Shown one piece after another: positions 37,378-44,782 of a stretch of 64,000 nucleotides of DNA; positions within the stretch are counted from its first letter, which is position 1, and each line of letters opens with the position of its first letter. Origin of the DNA: a virus. Made by a program: the position numbers and the translations under genes. The DNA is taken from IMG/VR virus record IMGVR_UViG_3300042564_004524, positions 29,343 through 93,342 of that record. One strand, written 5' to 3'. The notes beneath the pieces were generated by a model. It did not search any database and was not told where the DNA came from. It worked only from the letters and a program-made list of their open reading frames with translations.

Positions 37378-39333
37378 ATGAATAAAGAAAATAAAATAAA
37401 AATAGGTGATGTTTTAGAAGGTAGAATAAGTGTTAACGCTAGTGGTTCAGCATATTTGACGGACCCAAATCTACCAAAAGACATTTACATACACAAATCC
37501 AACACCAACAAGGCGTTGCATTTGGATAAAGTAAAAATCCGCACCAAAGAAGGTGTTGGTAGAGCAATGGAAGGTGAAGTAATTGAAATCGTTGAACGAT
37601 TCAGAACGGAATTTGTAGGTACGCTTCAAATAAGTCCTAAATTTGCATTTTTTATCCCAGACAGTAACAAATTACCAATAGACTTTTTTATACCGTTAAA
37701 CTCGCTTAATAAAGCTCAAAATGGTCAAAAAGTTGTTGTTAGACTTACTGAATGGAAAGATGATGCAAAGAACCCTAATGGTGAAGTTATTCGCGTGTTG
37801 GGTGATGCTGGTGAGCACGAAACTGAGATACACAGTATACTTGAAGAATATGGATTACCATACGATTTTGAGGAAGATGTGTTAGCAGAAGCTAGAGCGA
37901 TTCCAATTGAGATAACACAAGCTGAAATTGATAAACGTAGAGATATGCGTAACGTACTTACGTTCACCATTGACCCAGCGGATGCCAAAGATTTTGATGA
38001 TGCGTTGAGCGTTGAATGGGTTGACGGTGAGCTGTTTGTTGGTATTCACATTGCTGACGTATCACACTACTTACGTCCAGACACAGAGTTAGACAAAGAA
38101 GCGTTTGCCAGAGGTACCAGTGTGTATCTAGTTGACAGATGCGTTCCAATGCTTCCTGAGAACTTATCTAACGGATTGTGTAGTCTTAGACCTAACGAGG
38201 ACAAATTGTGTTTCTCAGCGGTGTTTAAGTTGGACCAAAACGGTCATGTGTTGGAAGAATGGTTCGGTAGAACTGTGATAAACTCTAACCGTAGATTTAC
38301 TTACGAAGAAGCACAGATGCTTATTGAAGCCAAAAAGTTACCAGAAGAATATGAAGAATATTTCCAAACAGAGGAAGGTCATGCGTTATGGAAATCTATT
38401 CTAACACTTAATAGAATAGCACAGAAAATGCGCAAAGGTCGTTCAAAGAAAGGTTCTATTTCGTTTGACAAACAAGAGGTTAAGTTCAAGTTGGATGAAA
38501 ACAACAAACCAGTTGGTATTCATTTCAAGGTTGCAAAGGATTCAAATAAACTTATTGAAGAATTTATGTTGTTGGCAAACAGACATGTTGCTCAATACAT
38601 AAACAAACGAGAATTACCTAATGTAAACAGAGCGCATGATAAACCTAACGATGATAAATTAAATAACTTAAAAGAATTTATTTCACAGTTTGGATATGAA
38701 ATCCGTATTGATACACCAGAAGAAACTACAAGAACGCTTAACCAGTTGTTGTTGGACGTTAGAGGTACTGCTGAGGAAGATATGATTAACAACTTGGTTG
38801 TGAGAACAATGCAGAAAGCAAACTATACAACCAAAAACATTGGTCACTATGGACTTGGGTTCAAAGACTACAGCCACTTCACCAGTCCGATTAGACGTTA
38901 TCCTGACGTTATAACACACAGACTGTTAGGGTTGTACTTGGAGAACAAACCAACGCTACCTAAGATTGAAAAACTAGAAGCTAGATGTCAACACTTATCT
39001 GAAAGAGAAAAGAAAGCACAGAAAGCTGAAAGAGATTCAATTAAATTTATGCAGTGTGTGTATATGAGTGAAAACGTAGGTAAAGTGTTCAAAGGAATAG
39101 TTAGTTCTGTAACGGAATACGGTATCTTTGTTGAAATTTTAGAGAACAAGTGTGAAGGACTTATCAAATTATCTGAAATACAAGGTGACACATATCAAGC
39201 TGATACTTTAAATCATTGTGTTAAGGGTTATAACACTGGTCACAAGATTAGACTTGGTGATATGGTTCATGTAATAGTTTCAAGTGTAGATATAGAAAAA
39301 AAGAACATAAATTTATCTTTGATTAACCTTTAA
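37378..39333 (+). CDS. rnr: Ribonuclease R
   Basis: 651 residues. The frame is open from 37330, but the promoter box at 37366-37373 places the start at ATG 37378 (MNKENKIKIGDVLEGRISVN). Two cold-shock-like domains come first (about 1-140), then the RNB catalytic domain with TIDPADAKDFDDALSV (four metal-binding Asp, about 205-220) and GFKDYSHFTSPIRRYPDVIT, then a C-terminal S1 domain (KVFKGIVSSVTEYGIFVEIL). A complete 3'-5' exoribonuclease able to degrade structured RNA. In bacteria RNase R works with SmpB/tmRNA; SmpB is encoded 3.5 kb downstream. Confidence 0.96.
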   Translation: MNKENKIKIGDVLEGRISVNASGSAYLTDPNLPKDIYIHKSNTNKALHLDKVKIRTKEGVGRAMEGEVIEIVERFRTEFVGTLQISPKFAFFIPDSNKLPIDFFIPLNSLNKAQNGQKVVVRLTEWKDDAKNPNGEVIRVLGDAGEHETEIHSILEEYGLPYDFEEDVLAEARAIPIEITQAEIDKRRDMRNVLTFTIDPADAKDFDDALSVEWVDGELFVGIHIADVSHYLRPDTELDKEAFARGTSVYLVDRCVPMLPENLSNGLCSLRPNEDKLCFSAVFKLDQNGHVLEEWFGRTVINSNRRFTYEEAQMLIEAKKLPEEYEEYFQTEEGHALWKSILTLNRIAQKMRKGRSKKGSISFDKQEVKFKLDENNKPVGIHFKVAKDSNKLIEEFMLLANRHVAQYINKRELPNVNRAHDKPNDDKLNNLKEFISQFGYEIRIDTPEETTRTLNQLLLDVRGTAEEDMINNLVVRTMQKANYTTKNIGHYGLGFKDYSHFTSPIRRYPDVITHRLLGLYLENKPTLPKIEKLEARCQHLSEREKKAQKAERDSIKFMQCVYMSENVGKVFKGIVSSVTEYGIFVEILENKCEGLIKLSEIQGDTYQADTLNHCVKGYNTGHKIRLGDMVHVIVSSVDIEKKNINLSLINL

Positions 39334-39380
39334 TATTTATTTTTACATATAAAATGCTTATATTGTGTAAAATTAAAGTT

Positions 39381-40154
39381 ATGACAGATAAAAAAATTAT
39401 TCTTAATTTCATCGAAAGAAACTATACTGTTCAATTATCAGAAAGTTTTAAAGTCTATGATAAAGTTGAAAATAACACTCTTACAGTTGAAGGGTTTTAC
39501 GAAGAGGTAAAAATCATATTGGGTGATTTTGGCAAAGAAGAAAACAATGTTATCAACATTGTTAGAAACTGGCTTTCAGATAAAAAAGCACAATTGGTTA
39601 AAGACTTAGATTCTTTTGTTAGAAAAATGGATTTGACTAAGGGTTTTGAACATATTTCAAAACTAATGCTTAAAAAATTCTCGGATGATTATAAATACAA
39701 CAAAGCGTTTATGTTGGAATATGCATCCGAATATTACAATGAAAAAGTCCTTGTTCCAAAATTACAAATTCATATTGAGTATCTTAAGAATATAGATAAA
39801 AACAGACTTAGTTATGATAAAACAATATCAGATTTTGAATCAGAAATAAAATTTGAAGGTTTTAAACAACAAGAGTTTGTTAGAGAATATTTGTTAAAAT
39901 GGTATAAAGATACTGTAATTGATGAGAAAATAGATGATTTGCTAAACCAATTGGTTATTACGTTGGGTCCTAGAAGTTGGAAAGTAACATGGATAGGACA
40001 TGGTGAGTTGAATAGACCTAAAATTGAATCAGTGTTTGGGAATCAATCACCGTCAATTTATGAATACATCATGAATAAATACGACCAATGGTATGAAACA
40101 GCTGTTGAATTTGCTGCTGAAAGATTAATAAGTAAAAATTTTGGTGGTTTTTAA
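39381..40154 (+). CDS. Protein of unknown function
   Basis: 257 residues from ATG 39381 (MTDKKIILNFIERNYTVQLS); an upstream ATG at 39354 is possible. Mostly helical and charged, no membrane helix. A YYNEKVLVPKLQIHIEYLKN segment and a C-terminal YDQWYETAVEFAAERLI segment are the most distinctive. Overlaps the next small gene by one base. Not recognised. Confidence 0.8.
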   Translation: MTDKKIILNFIERNYTVQLSESFKVYDKVENNTLTVEGFYEEVKIILGDFGKEENNVINIVRNWLSDKKAQLVKDLDSFVRKMDLTKGFEHISKLMLKKFSDDYKYNKAFMLEYASEYYNEKVLVPKLQIHIEYLKNIDKNRLSYDKTISDFESEIKFEGFKQQEFVREYLLKWYKDTVIDEKIDDLLNQLVITLGPRSWKVTWIGHGELNRPKIESVFGNQSPSIYEYIMNKYDQWYETAVEFAAERLISKNFGGF

Positions 40155-40270
40155 TGGGACAAACAGGAACAACTGAGAACGTAAATATTAGAGTAATAGG
40201 TGCGTCTAGTAGATTTAAAGGTGATAAAACAATATATCAACGAATATTAGATGAAAAAGAAAAAAAATAA
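40154..40270 (+). CDS. Very small protein
   Basis: 38 residues, MGQTGTTENVNIRVIGASSR and onward, starting in the preceding stop codon (TAATG). Position and composition support it as real. Function unknown. Confidence 0.65.
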   Translation: MGQTGTTENVNIRVIGASSRFKGDKTIYQRILDEKEKK

Positions 40271-40299
40271 AACGCAAAGTTATTTGCGTTTTATTTTTT
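40271..40299 (+). terminator. Rho-independent terminator
   Basis: AACGCAAA (40271-40278), loop GTTA, TTTGCGTT (40283-40290), then a T-rich tract. Its 3' arm contains the TTTG of the next promoter. Confidence 0.85.
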
Positions 40300-40314
40300 T
40301 TATAAGTATCTTTG
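40283..40314 (+). promoter_or_regulatory. Bacteroidota-type promoter
   Basis: TTTG at 40283-40286, 20 bp, TATCTTTG at 40307-40314. Terminator stem and promoter share bases. Confidence 0.75.
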
Positions 40315-40335
40315 TATCAAATTAAAAAAAACTAA

Positions 40336-40455
40336 ATGAAACTATTTAACTTTATCAAAAATTTGTTTGTCAAATCTAACAAATACAAAAACCATTCAGA
40401 AGCTGTAATTATAGCTGGTGGTTCATTTGAAAATAATAATGAAAACTTTTCATAA
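40336..40455 (+). CDS. Very small protein
   Basis: 39 residues, MKLFNFIKNLFVKSNKYKNH and onward, with an amphipathic basic start. It lies directly behind a promoter and overlaps the next start codon (TAATG). Function unknown. Confidence 0.68.
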   Translation: MKLFNFIKNLFVKSNKYKNHSEAVIIAGGSFENNNENFS

Positions 40456-41108
40456 TGAAAATAACATGCATAAGTGATACACACAATCAGCACTTACACA
40501 TCCCACCAGATTGGTTAGAAGGTGGTGAAGTTTTGGTACATGCTGGTGATGTATCTAGTAGAGGAACACTTAAAGAAATTGAAGCGTTCTTAGAATGGTT
40601 TAATGAACAACCATATACACATAAGATTATGATAGCAGGTAACCATGATTTTTGGTTTGAAAAAACTACTGGTACTGTTGTTAACGAAATTTTACAAGAG
40701 AAATACCCTAACATCATTTATTTATGTGATAGTGGTGTTGAGATTGATGGTGTGAAATTCTGGGGTTCACCAGTTCAACCATGGTTCTATGATTGGGCGT
40801 TTAACAAAGTTGGTACTGATATATGCAGACATTGGGATATGATACCACTCGACACAGATGTTTTAATTACACACGGACCAATGAAGGGTTTTTTGGATAT
40901 GACACTAAGAGGTGTGTCGACTGGATGTCCTTATTTGTTGGAGAAGTCGGCTGAGATGACAAACCTAAAATTGTTTGTGTGTGGTCACATACACGAAGCT
41001 TACGGTAAGTTTGAGTTCCCAGATGGTGGTGTATTTGTTAACGCATCAACGTTAGATTTTAATTATAATGTGAAAAACAAACCAATTGTAATTGAAATAA
41101 ATAAATAA
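40455..41108 (+). CDS. Metallophosphoesterase
   Basis: 217 residues. ITCISDTHNQH (D-x-H), LVHAGDVSSRG (GD), IMIAGNHDFWF (GNHD), VLITHGPMKG (His) and FVCGHIHEAYG (GHxH) give a full two-metal site. The opening SDTHNQH and GDVSSRGT resemble the MPPED-like group. Substrate unknown. It ends 13 bp before the -33 element of the third RNA cluster. Confidence 0.93.
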   Translation: MKITCISDTHNQHLHIPPDWLEGGEVLVHAGDVSSRGTLKEIEAFLEWFNEQPYTHKIMIAGNHDFWFEKTTGTVVNEILQEKYPNIIYLCDSGVEIDGVKFWGSPVQPWFYDWAFNKVGTDICRHWDMIPLDTDVLITHGPMKGFLDMTLRGVSTGCPYLLEKSAEMTNLKLFVCGHIHEAYGKFEFPDGGVFVNASTLDFNYNVKNKPIVIEINK

Positions 41109-41120
41109 TTGCAAAAAAAT

Positions 41121-41151
41121 TTGACTTGAATTAAAAAAGTTAGTATATTTG
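41121..41151 (+). promoter_or_regulatory. Promoter of third RNA cluster
   Basis: TTG at 41121-41123 within TTGACTTG, 20 bp, TATATTTG at 41144-41151. It is very similar to the promoter of the main tRNA cluster at 10354 and opens about 900 bases of non-coding RNA. Confidence 0.82.
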
Positions 41152-41163
41152 CATTATAAAATA

Positions 41164-41247
41164 GGTCAAGAGTCGCAAAAGGCGATGGAAACACATGTGG
41201 TTTCCGAGAACATAAGTCTCTTTTAGGTGAAGACCCTAATGTTGACC
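41164..41247 (+). ncRNA. tRNA-like cloverleaf lacking T-loop consensus
   Basis: Five helices fold in tRNA order with no mismatch. Acceptor: GGTCAA/TTGACC. D-like arm: TCGC/GCGA with a 5-base loop. Anticodon-like arm: GGAAAC/GTTTCC with the 7-base loop ACATGTG. Variable arm: GAGA/TCTC. T-like arm: TTAGG/CCTAA with the 7-base loop TGAAGAC. Length is 84 bases, as for a class II tRNA. But the T loop is not TTCRA, position 33 is not T, and the D loop has no GG. Standard tRNA finders would probably miss it. It is first in the transcript. Confidence 0.6.
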
Positions 41248-41347
41248 GCAAGAAACCCAACAGTTAAGTCCCTAGTAATAGGAAATTGACAAAAGTGGTC
41301 TGGAACACTTTACTGCTATGGTTGACACTGGGAATAGACTAGAAAAC
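41248..41347 (+). other. Folded non-coding spacer
   Basis: AAAGTG (41292-41297) pairs with CACTTT (41306-41311), CCTA pairs with TAGG just before it, and CCCA near 41257 may pair with TGGG near 41330. No coding frame or tRNA signature. It may be another small RNA of about 75 bases. Confidence 0.3.
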
Positions 41348-41446
41348 GCGAGAGTGGCGAAGTTGGTAAACGCTAAGGTTTTTAGCCAGAAGTACTATGG
41401 AACAACTAAGAACTTGGTGTCGGTGGTTCGAGCCCACCCTCTCGCA
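41348..41446 (+). tRNA. tRNA-like RNA with long anticodon-arm hairpin
   Basis: Acceptor GCGAGAG/CTCTCGC, D stem GCG/CGC with GTTGG in the loop, T arm GGTGG/CCACC around TTCGAGC, discriminator A: a good tRNA body resembling tRNA-Leu at its 5' half. The middle does not fit a Leu tRNA. TAAG/CTTG encloses TTTTTAG/CTAAGAA (7 bp) and CCA/TGG, giving a 40-base hairpin where the anticodon arm should be, followed by only a short variable loop. A Leu (TAG or TAA) reading would need an ill-formed stem. Confidence 0.6.
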
Positions 41447-41468
41447 CAATTAAAATAGAAAACTTTCT

Positions 41469-41557
41469 ACAGAAGACATATTAGCGATGTTGAAAGGAAC
41501 CTTGGCTTCATGGGATTAGCTACCCAACCGAAGTTCGAATGCCCCAAGGTACTCTGT
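41469..41557 (+). ncRNA. Folded small RNA
   Basis: ACAGA (41469-41473) pairs with TCTGT (41553-41557). Inside, ACAT/ATGT forms one hairpin, and CCTTGG/CCAAGG with CTTC/GAAG and TGGG/CCCA forms a long stepwise stem. Length is about 89 bases. It contains the string GAAGTTCGAATGC, similar to a T loop but not in a T stem. From 41558 to 41663 I see only one further hairpin (TGAGAA 41592-41597 with TTCTCA 41606-41611). Confidence 0.35.
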
Positions 41558-41663
41558 GATGGACCCTGCTCTGATGTGCACGATTAACAGGTGAGAAGTA
41601 AAATATTCTCAGTAAAATCCACAACTGCGGTGAGCGTAGAGAAGGTTTTTTTATTTTAGTTAT

Positions 41664-41781
41664 GGTTAGGTGGCGGAATAGTAGACGCTCGGAGGTCAAA
41701 AGATTTTGTACATAACTGCGGTAAGTGAGGATATTGACTGTTGAACACTTACAATTACAGGTTCAAGTCCTGTCCTAACCA
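41664..41781 (+). tRNA. tRNA-like RNA with hairpin in anticodon loop and large variable arm
   Basis: Acceptor GGTTAGG/CCTAACC, D stem GCG/CGC, T arm ACAGG/CCTGT around TTCAAGT, discriminator A. The anticodon stem CGGAG/CTGCG (one mismatch) encloses 21 bases, with CAAAA/TTTTG forming a hairpin inside. The variable arm is a perfect 7-bp stem GTAAGTG/CACTTAC with an 18-base loop. Total 118 bases. Body resembles class II (Leu-type), but no anticodon can be read in a 7-base loop. Confidence 0.62.
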
Positions 41782-41786
41782 CAAGT

Positions 41787-41980
41787 CGCTTTAGGGGTCG
41801 ACCACAGACAACAGTTTGGTATAGTCACGTAAACTGGGAAAATAGAGTGGAGGGTTTTAAATGTTTACCATAAGAACGTAAGGCTTATTATCGATGAAAC
41901 GAAGTTCCTAGCGTAAAACAGAACTAAAAACTAAAAAGTAAGGACACATATGGGTGAGACTTCAAACCTAGTCCTGAAAT
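41787..41980 (+). other. Folded non-coding stretch before last tRNA-like gene
   Basis: About 190 bases with no coding frame. CAGTTT pairs with AAACTG near 41810-41835. AGGAC pairs with GTCCT around 41940-41975, with GGT/ACC inside. It may hold one or two further small RNAs of the kind seen at 41164 and 41469. Confidence 0.3.
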
Positions 41981-42056
41981 ATCCGTATAGCTCAATTGGT
42001 AGAGTATTCGGTCCGAGGGGGCCGAAAGGTTGTAGGTTCGAGTCCTACTGCGGATA
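41981..42056 (+). tRNA. tRNA-like RNA with tetraloop in place of anticodon loop
   Basis: Acceptor ATCCGTA/TGCGGAT, D arm GCTC/GAGT, variable loop AGGTT and T arm GTAGG/CCTAC around TTCGAGT are all regular. The anticodon stem TTCGG/CCGAA encloses ten bases (TCCGAGGGGG, 42012-42021); TCC and GGG extend the stem by three pairs and leave a GAGG tetraloop. The design equals that of 3806-3881. No anticodon is presented in the normal way. Confidence 0.7.
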
Positions 42057-42074
42057 CAACTAAAAGTATTGAAT

Positions 42075-42788
42075 ATGAAAATAATAGCCTTAGGTGACAC
42101 GCATGGTCGTGACACATGGAAGAGTATCGTTAAAACGGAATTAGAAAGTAGCGATAAAATTATCTTTATTGGTGATTATTTCGATAGCAAAGATGATGTT
42201 GACGCTTCAGCACAAATTGAAAACTTCAAACAAATATTAGACTTAAAAAAAACGAACCCAGATAAAATTGTGTTACTAATTGGTAATCACGATTTTCATT
42301 ATTTAAAAGGGTGTGGTGAAACTTATTCAGGGTATCAGCAATATGCTGCCATGGATATTAATGAGGTCTTACAACCAGCTTTATCTTCTGGACATATACA
42401 AATATGTTATGTTCATGATGGGTATATTTTTTCACATGCTGGTTTAACTCAAACATGGTGTGGTGAGAATGAAATTGATTTATATAACATTGAAGAATCT
42501 GTTAACATGAGGTTTATGAAAAACATGGAATCGTTCAGATTTGAATATGGTGAAAACATGGATAGAAGTGGTGATGATGTAACTCAATCACCAATATGGG
42601 TTAGAATACCATCATTGTTAAAAGATATGGTTAAGGGGTTTACATACATTATAGGTCATACAACTGTTAAAGAAATGTATATGGCTAATAACATTATAGC
42701 TATTGATTGTTTAGGTACAAGTGGTGAGTATTTAGTAATTCAAAATGAAACAGCTTTAGCTAGAAAAATAGTTATAGAAAAAGAATAA
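42075..42788 (+). CDS. PP2A-like serine/threonine phosphatase
   Basis: 237 residues from ATG 42075; a TTG six bases upstream is less likely. IIALGDTHGRDTWK (GDxHG), IIFIGDYFDSKDD (GDxxD), VLLIGNHDFHYL (GNHD), IFSHAGLT and IIGHTTV match the PPP/PP2A-type phosphatase order used by phage lambda phosphatase. It may dephosphorylate proteins or small molecules. It is transcribed directly behind the RNA cluster and ahead of SmpB. Confidence 0.92.
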   Translation: MKIIALGDTHGRDTWKSIVKTELESSDKIIFIGDYFDSKDDVDASAQIENFKQILDLKKTNPDKIVLLIGNHDFHYLKGCGETYSGYQQYAAMDINEVLQPALSSGHIQICYVHDGYIFSHAGLTQTWCGENEIDLYNIEESVNMRFMKNMESFRFEYGENMDRSGDDVTQSPIWVRIPSLLKDMVKGFTYIIGHTTVKEMYMANNIIAIDCLGTSGEYLVIQNETALARKIVIEKE

Positions 42789-42793
42789 TAAAA

Positions 42794-43252
42794 ATGAAAA
42801 ATTTAATAACAAACCGTAAGGCTTATTATGAATATCATATTTCAGAAACTCTGTCATGTGGTATTCAATTAAATGGTTCTGAAATAAGACCAATAAAAGA
42901 ATCAAAGACATCTATAAACGAAGCTTACTGTTACATATCAGAAGGTGAACTTTTCATCAAAGGGATGTATGTTGCACCACATAATGGTAACATTAAGAAC
43001 TATACACATGATACCAATAGAGATAGAAAATTATTGGTTAAAAAAATTGAAATTGAAAGACTTCAACAAAAGGTTGGTGAGAAAGGGATGACGATTGTTC
43101 CAGTTTCTATCGTATTAAATGATAAAGGTTTAATAAAAATAATTATTGGTTTGGCTAAGGGTAAAAACGTGAGGGACAAATCTGTAGCTATTAAACTTAA
43201 AGATTTAGATAGAGATATGAAAAAAAATATTAAAAATAATTTTGGAGAATAA
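42794..43252 (+). CDS. smpB: SmpB, tmRNA-binding protein
   Basis: 152 residues, the usual length. NRKAYYEYHISETLSCGIQL then NGSEIRPIKESKTSINEAYC is the SmpB signature, with LFIKGMYVAPHNG, THDTNRDRKLLVKKIEI and a basic tail (DLDRDMKKNIKNN) that in SmpB reads the empty mRNA channel. SmpB carries tmRNA to stalled ribosomes. No tmRNA was found in this window, although structured RNAs are encoded just upstream. It may use host tmRNA, a phage RNA elsewhere, or compete with host SmpB. Confidence 0.95.
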   Translation: MKNLITNRKAYYEYHISETLSCGIQLNGSEIRPIKESKTSINEAYCYISEGELFIKGMYVAPHNGNIKNYTHDTNRDRKLLVKKIEIERLQQKVGEKGMTIVPVSIVLNDKGLIKIIIGLAKGKNVRDKSVAIKLKDLDRDMKKNIKNNFGE

Positions 43253-43271
43253 AAAATAAGTATTATATTTG
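43241..43271 (+). promoter_or_regulatory. Bacteroidota-type promoter
   Basis: TTTG at 43241-43244 (in the end of smpB), 19 bp, TATATTTG at 43264-43271. It drives the sigma factor gene. Confidence 0.78.
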
Positions 43272-43296
43272 CCACATAAATTTAAAATTACAAAAA

Positions 43297-44169
43297 ATGA
43301 GAGCATTAAAAATCAACAAAAAAATTACTAGTAGAGAAAATTCGTCTTTCATTCAATATATGAGAGAGGTTAACGAGATTCCTTTACTTACACCTGCACA
43401 AGAAACTGAATTGGCTAAAAAAGCGGTAAATGGTGATAAATTAGCAGCTGAAGAATTAGTTGTTAAAAATTTACGTTTCGTTATTTCAGTAGCTAAACAA
43501 TACGCAACTGACAAAATTTCCTTGGAAGATTTGGTAAATGAAGGTAACATTGGTCTTATCAAAGCTGTTGAAAAGTTTGATATCACTAAGGGTTATAAAT
43601 TTATTTCATTCGCTGTATGGTGGGTTAGAAAATTAATGATGGAATATGTTTCTAATTATGGGAAAACTGTTCGTATCCCAGCCAATCGAATCAATGAAAT
43701 GTCAAAATTAAATAAATACATTTCAGCTGTAGAACAAAAAAATTGTCATAAAGTTGATATTGAAGAAATTATTTCTGAATTTCCAACTGAATTTGCTTCA
43801 GATGATTTTGTTTTATTGGATAGTTTAAGTAATTTTAAAGTGGATTCTTTAGACCGTGAGATTCATTCAGATGAAGGGAATAGTACGTCAGTGTCTGATT
43901 TAATGTTTGACGAAAATGCTGATGATACTGATTATTTATTAGGTAAGTCTGATATTAAATCAGAAATCAACGCTGCTTTATCTACTCTTAAACCAAGAAA
44001 CAAACAAATAATGGAAATGTTGTTTGGTCTTAATGGTTATCCAGCAATGACACTTCAAGAAGTTGGTGATGAAATCGGTTTAACTAGAGAGATGATAAGA
44101 CAAGTAAAGGAAAAATCACTTAAACTAATGAGTAAAAATAAAAGGATTCAATTAGTGGCTCAAAGTTAG
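43297..44169 (+). CDS. Primary-type sigma-70 factor
   Basis: 290 residues, close to the about 287 of Bacteroidota RpoD. MRALKINKKITSRENSSFIQ resembles the host-type start. Region 1.2 is EIPLLTPAQETELAKKA, region 2 has LRFVISVAKQYATDKISLED and KFISFAVWWVRKLMMEYV, and region 4 has the HTH MTLQEVGDEIGLTREMIRQV. The region 2.4 context and recognition helix are kept, so it probably reads the same TAnnTTTG promoters or a variant. It would let the phage redirect host RNA polymerase. Gene has its own promoter of that type, allowing autoregulation. Confidence 0.94.
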   Translation: MRALKINKKITSRENSSFIQYMREVNEIPLLTPAQETELAKKAVNGDKLAAEELVVKNLRFVISVAKQYATDKISLEDLVNEGNIGLIKAVEKFDITKGYKFISFAVWWVRKLMMEYVSNYGKTVRIPANRINEMSKLNKYISAVEQKNCHKVDIEEIISEFPTEFASDDFVLLDSLSNFKVDSLDREIHSDEGNSTSVSDLMFDENADDTDYLLGKSDIKSEINAALSTLKPRNKQIMEMLFGLNGYPAMTLQEVGDEIGLTREMIRQVKEKSLKLMSKNKRIQLVAQS

Positions 44170-44213
44170 TATTTTTATTGTTATTGTGATATTTATATAT
44201 AAATGTAAAGAAC

Positions 44214-44669
44214 ATGAGCAAAAAATTTATACAACAATTAGTTAGAGAAGACTTGCTGTCTAGAATACGTGAAGCTGGTAAAAATAGTGGTGAAAAATCA
44301 GAACCATCAGGCAAAAAAGACTCTGAAAATGAATACCCAAAAGACACGTCTAAAGTAGATAAACCTGCTGAAGATAAAGATTTTGAGGATTTGAATGCTG
44401 GTGAAAAGAAAAAAGTTAGAACACTTACATCTAAGATTAAAAATTCAACGCAAGGTTCAAATAGAATTCTAAAGTTATCACAAGTAATGGATGCTTCTGG
44501 TGCCATGTGTGGTGACCATAAGTGTAACGCTGATAGCGCTTCTGATAGGTCTATTACCGCTAAAGAAATATCTGGTAAACCAGATGCTGATGGTAAAGTC
44601 AGACACCCTAAGTTAAGTAAAGTAACAGCGATGGGTAAAGTAGTTGATAACCCACAAGCATATAACTAA
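44214..44669 (+). CDS. Hydrophilic protein of unknown function
   Basis: 151 residues. The start MSKKFIQQLVREDLLSRIRE is an amphipathic helix resembling that of the hydrolase at 12617 (MKSLIRVLLKERL). Residues 25-75 are Lys/Glu/Ser-rich and probably disordered; the rest has a CGDHKCN pair. Not recognised. A strong terminator follows. Confidence 0.8.
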   Translation: MSKKFIQQLVREDLLSRIREAGKNSGEKSEPSGKKDSENEYPKDTSKVDKPAEDKDFEDLNAGEKKKVRTLTSKIKNSTQGSNRILKLSQVMDASGAMCGDHKCNADSASDRSITAKEISGKPDADGKVRHPKLSKVTAMGKVVDNPQAYN

Positions 44670-44675
44670 AAATTA

Positions 44676-44699
44676 AACCCCGAATTATCGGGGTTTTTT
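44676..44699 (+). terminator. Rho-independent terminator
   Basis: AACCCCGA (44676-44683), loop ATTA, TCGGGGTT (44688-44695), then T tract. Confidence 0.9.
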
Positions 44700-44726
44700 A
44701 TTTTTATTAAAAAAAGTTTAAAAATA

Positions 44727-44757
44727 TTTGGTAGTTTAAAAATAAGTAGTATCTTTG
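44727..44757 (+). promoter_or_regulatory. Bacteroidota-type promoter
   Basis: TTTG at 44727-44730, 19 bp, TATCTTTG at 44750-44757. Confidence 0.78.
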
Positions 44758-44782
44758 TCTCAATAATTTAAAATTATTAATA

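Noticed and set aside
41348-41446. Reading this as a normal tRNA-Leu (TAG or TAA)
   Set aside because: The D and acceptor arms are Leu-like, but no 5-bp anticodon stem with a 7-base loop can be formed around those triplets.
41640-41662. Terminator at the T tract before 41664
   Set aside because: Seven T follow GAGAAGG, but no stable adjacent hairpin could be drawn, and the tRNA-like gene after it has no promoter of its own.
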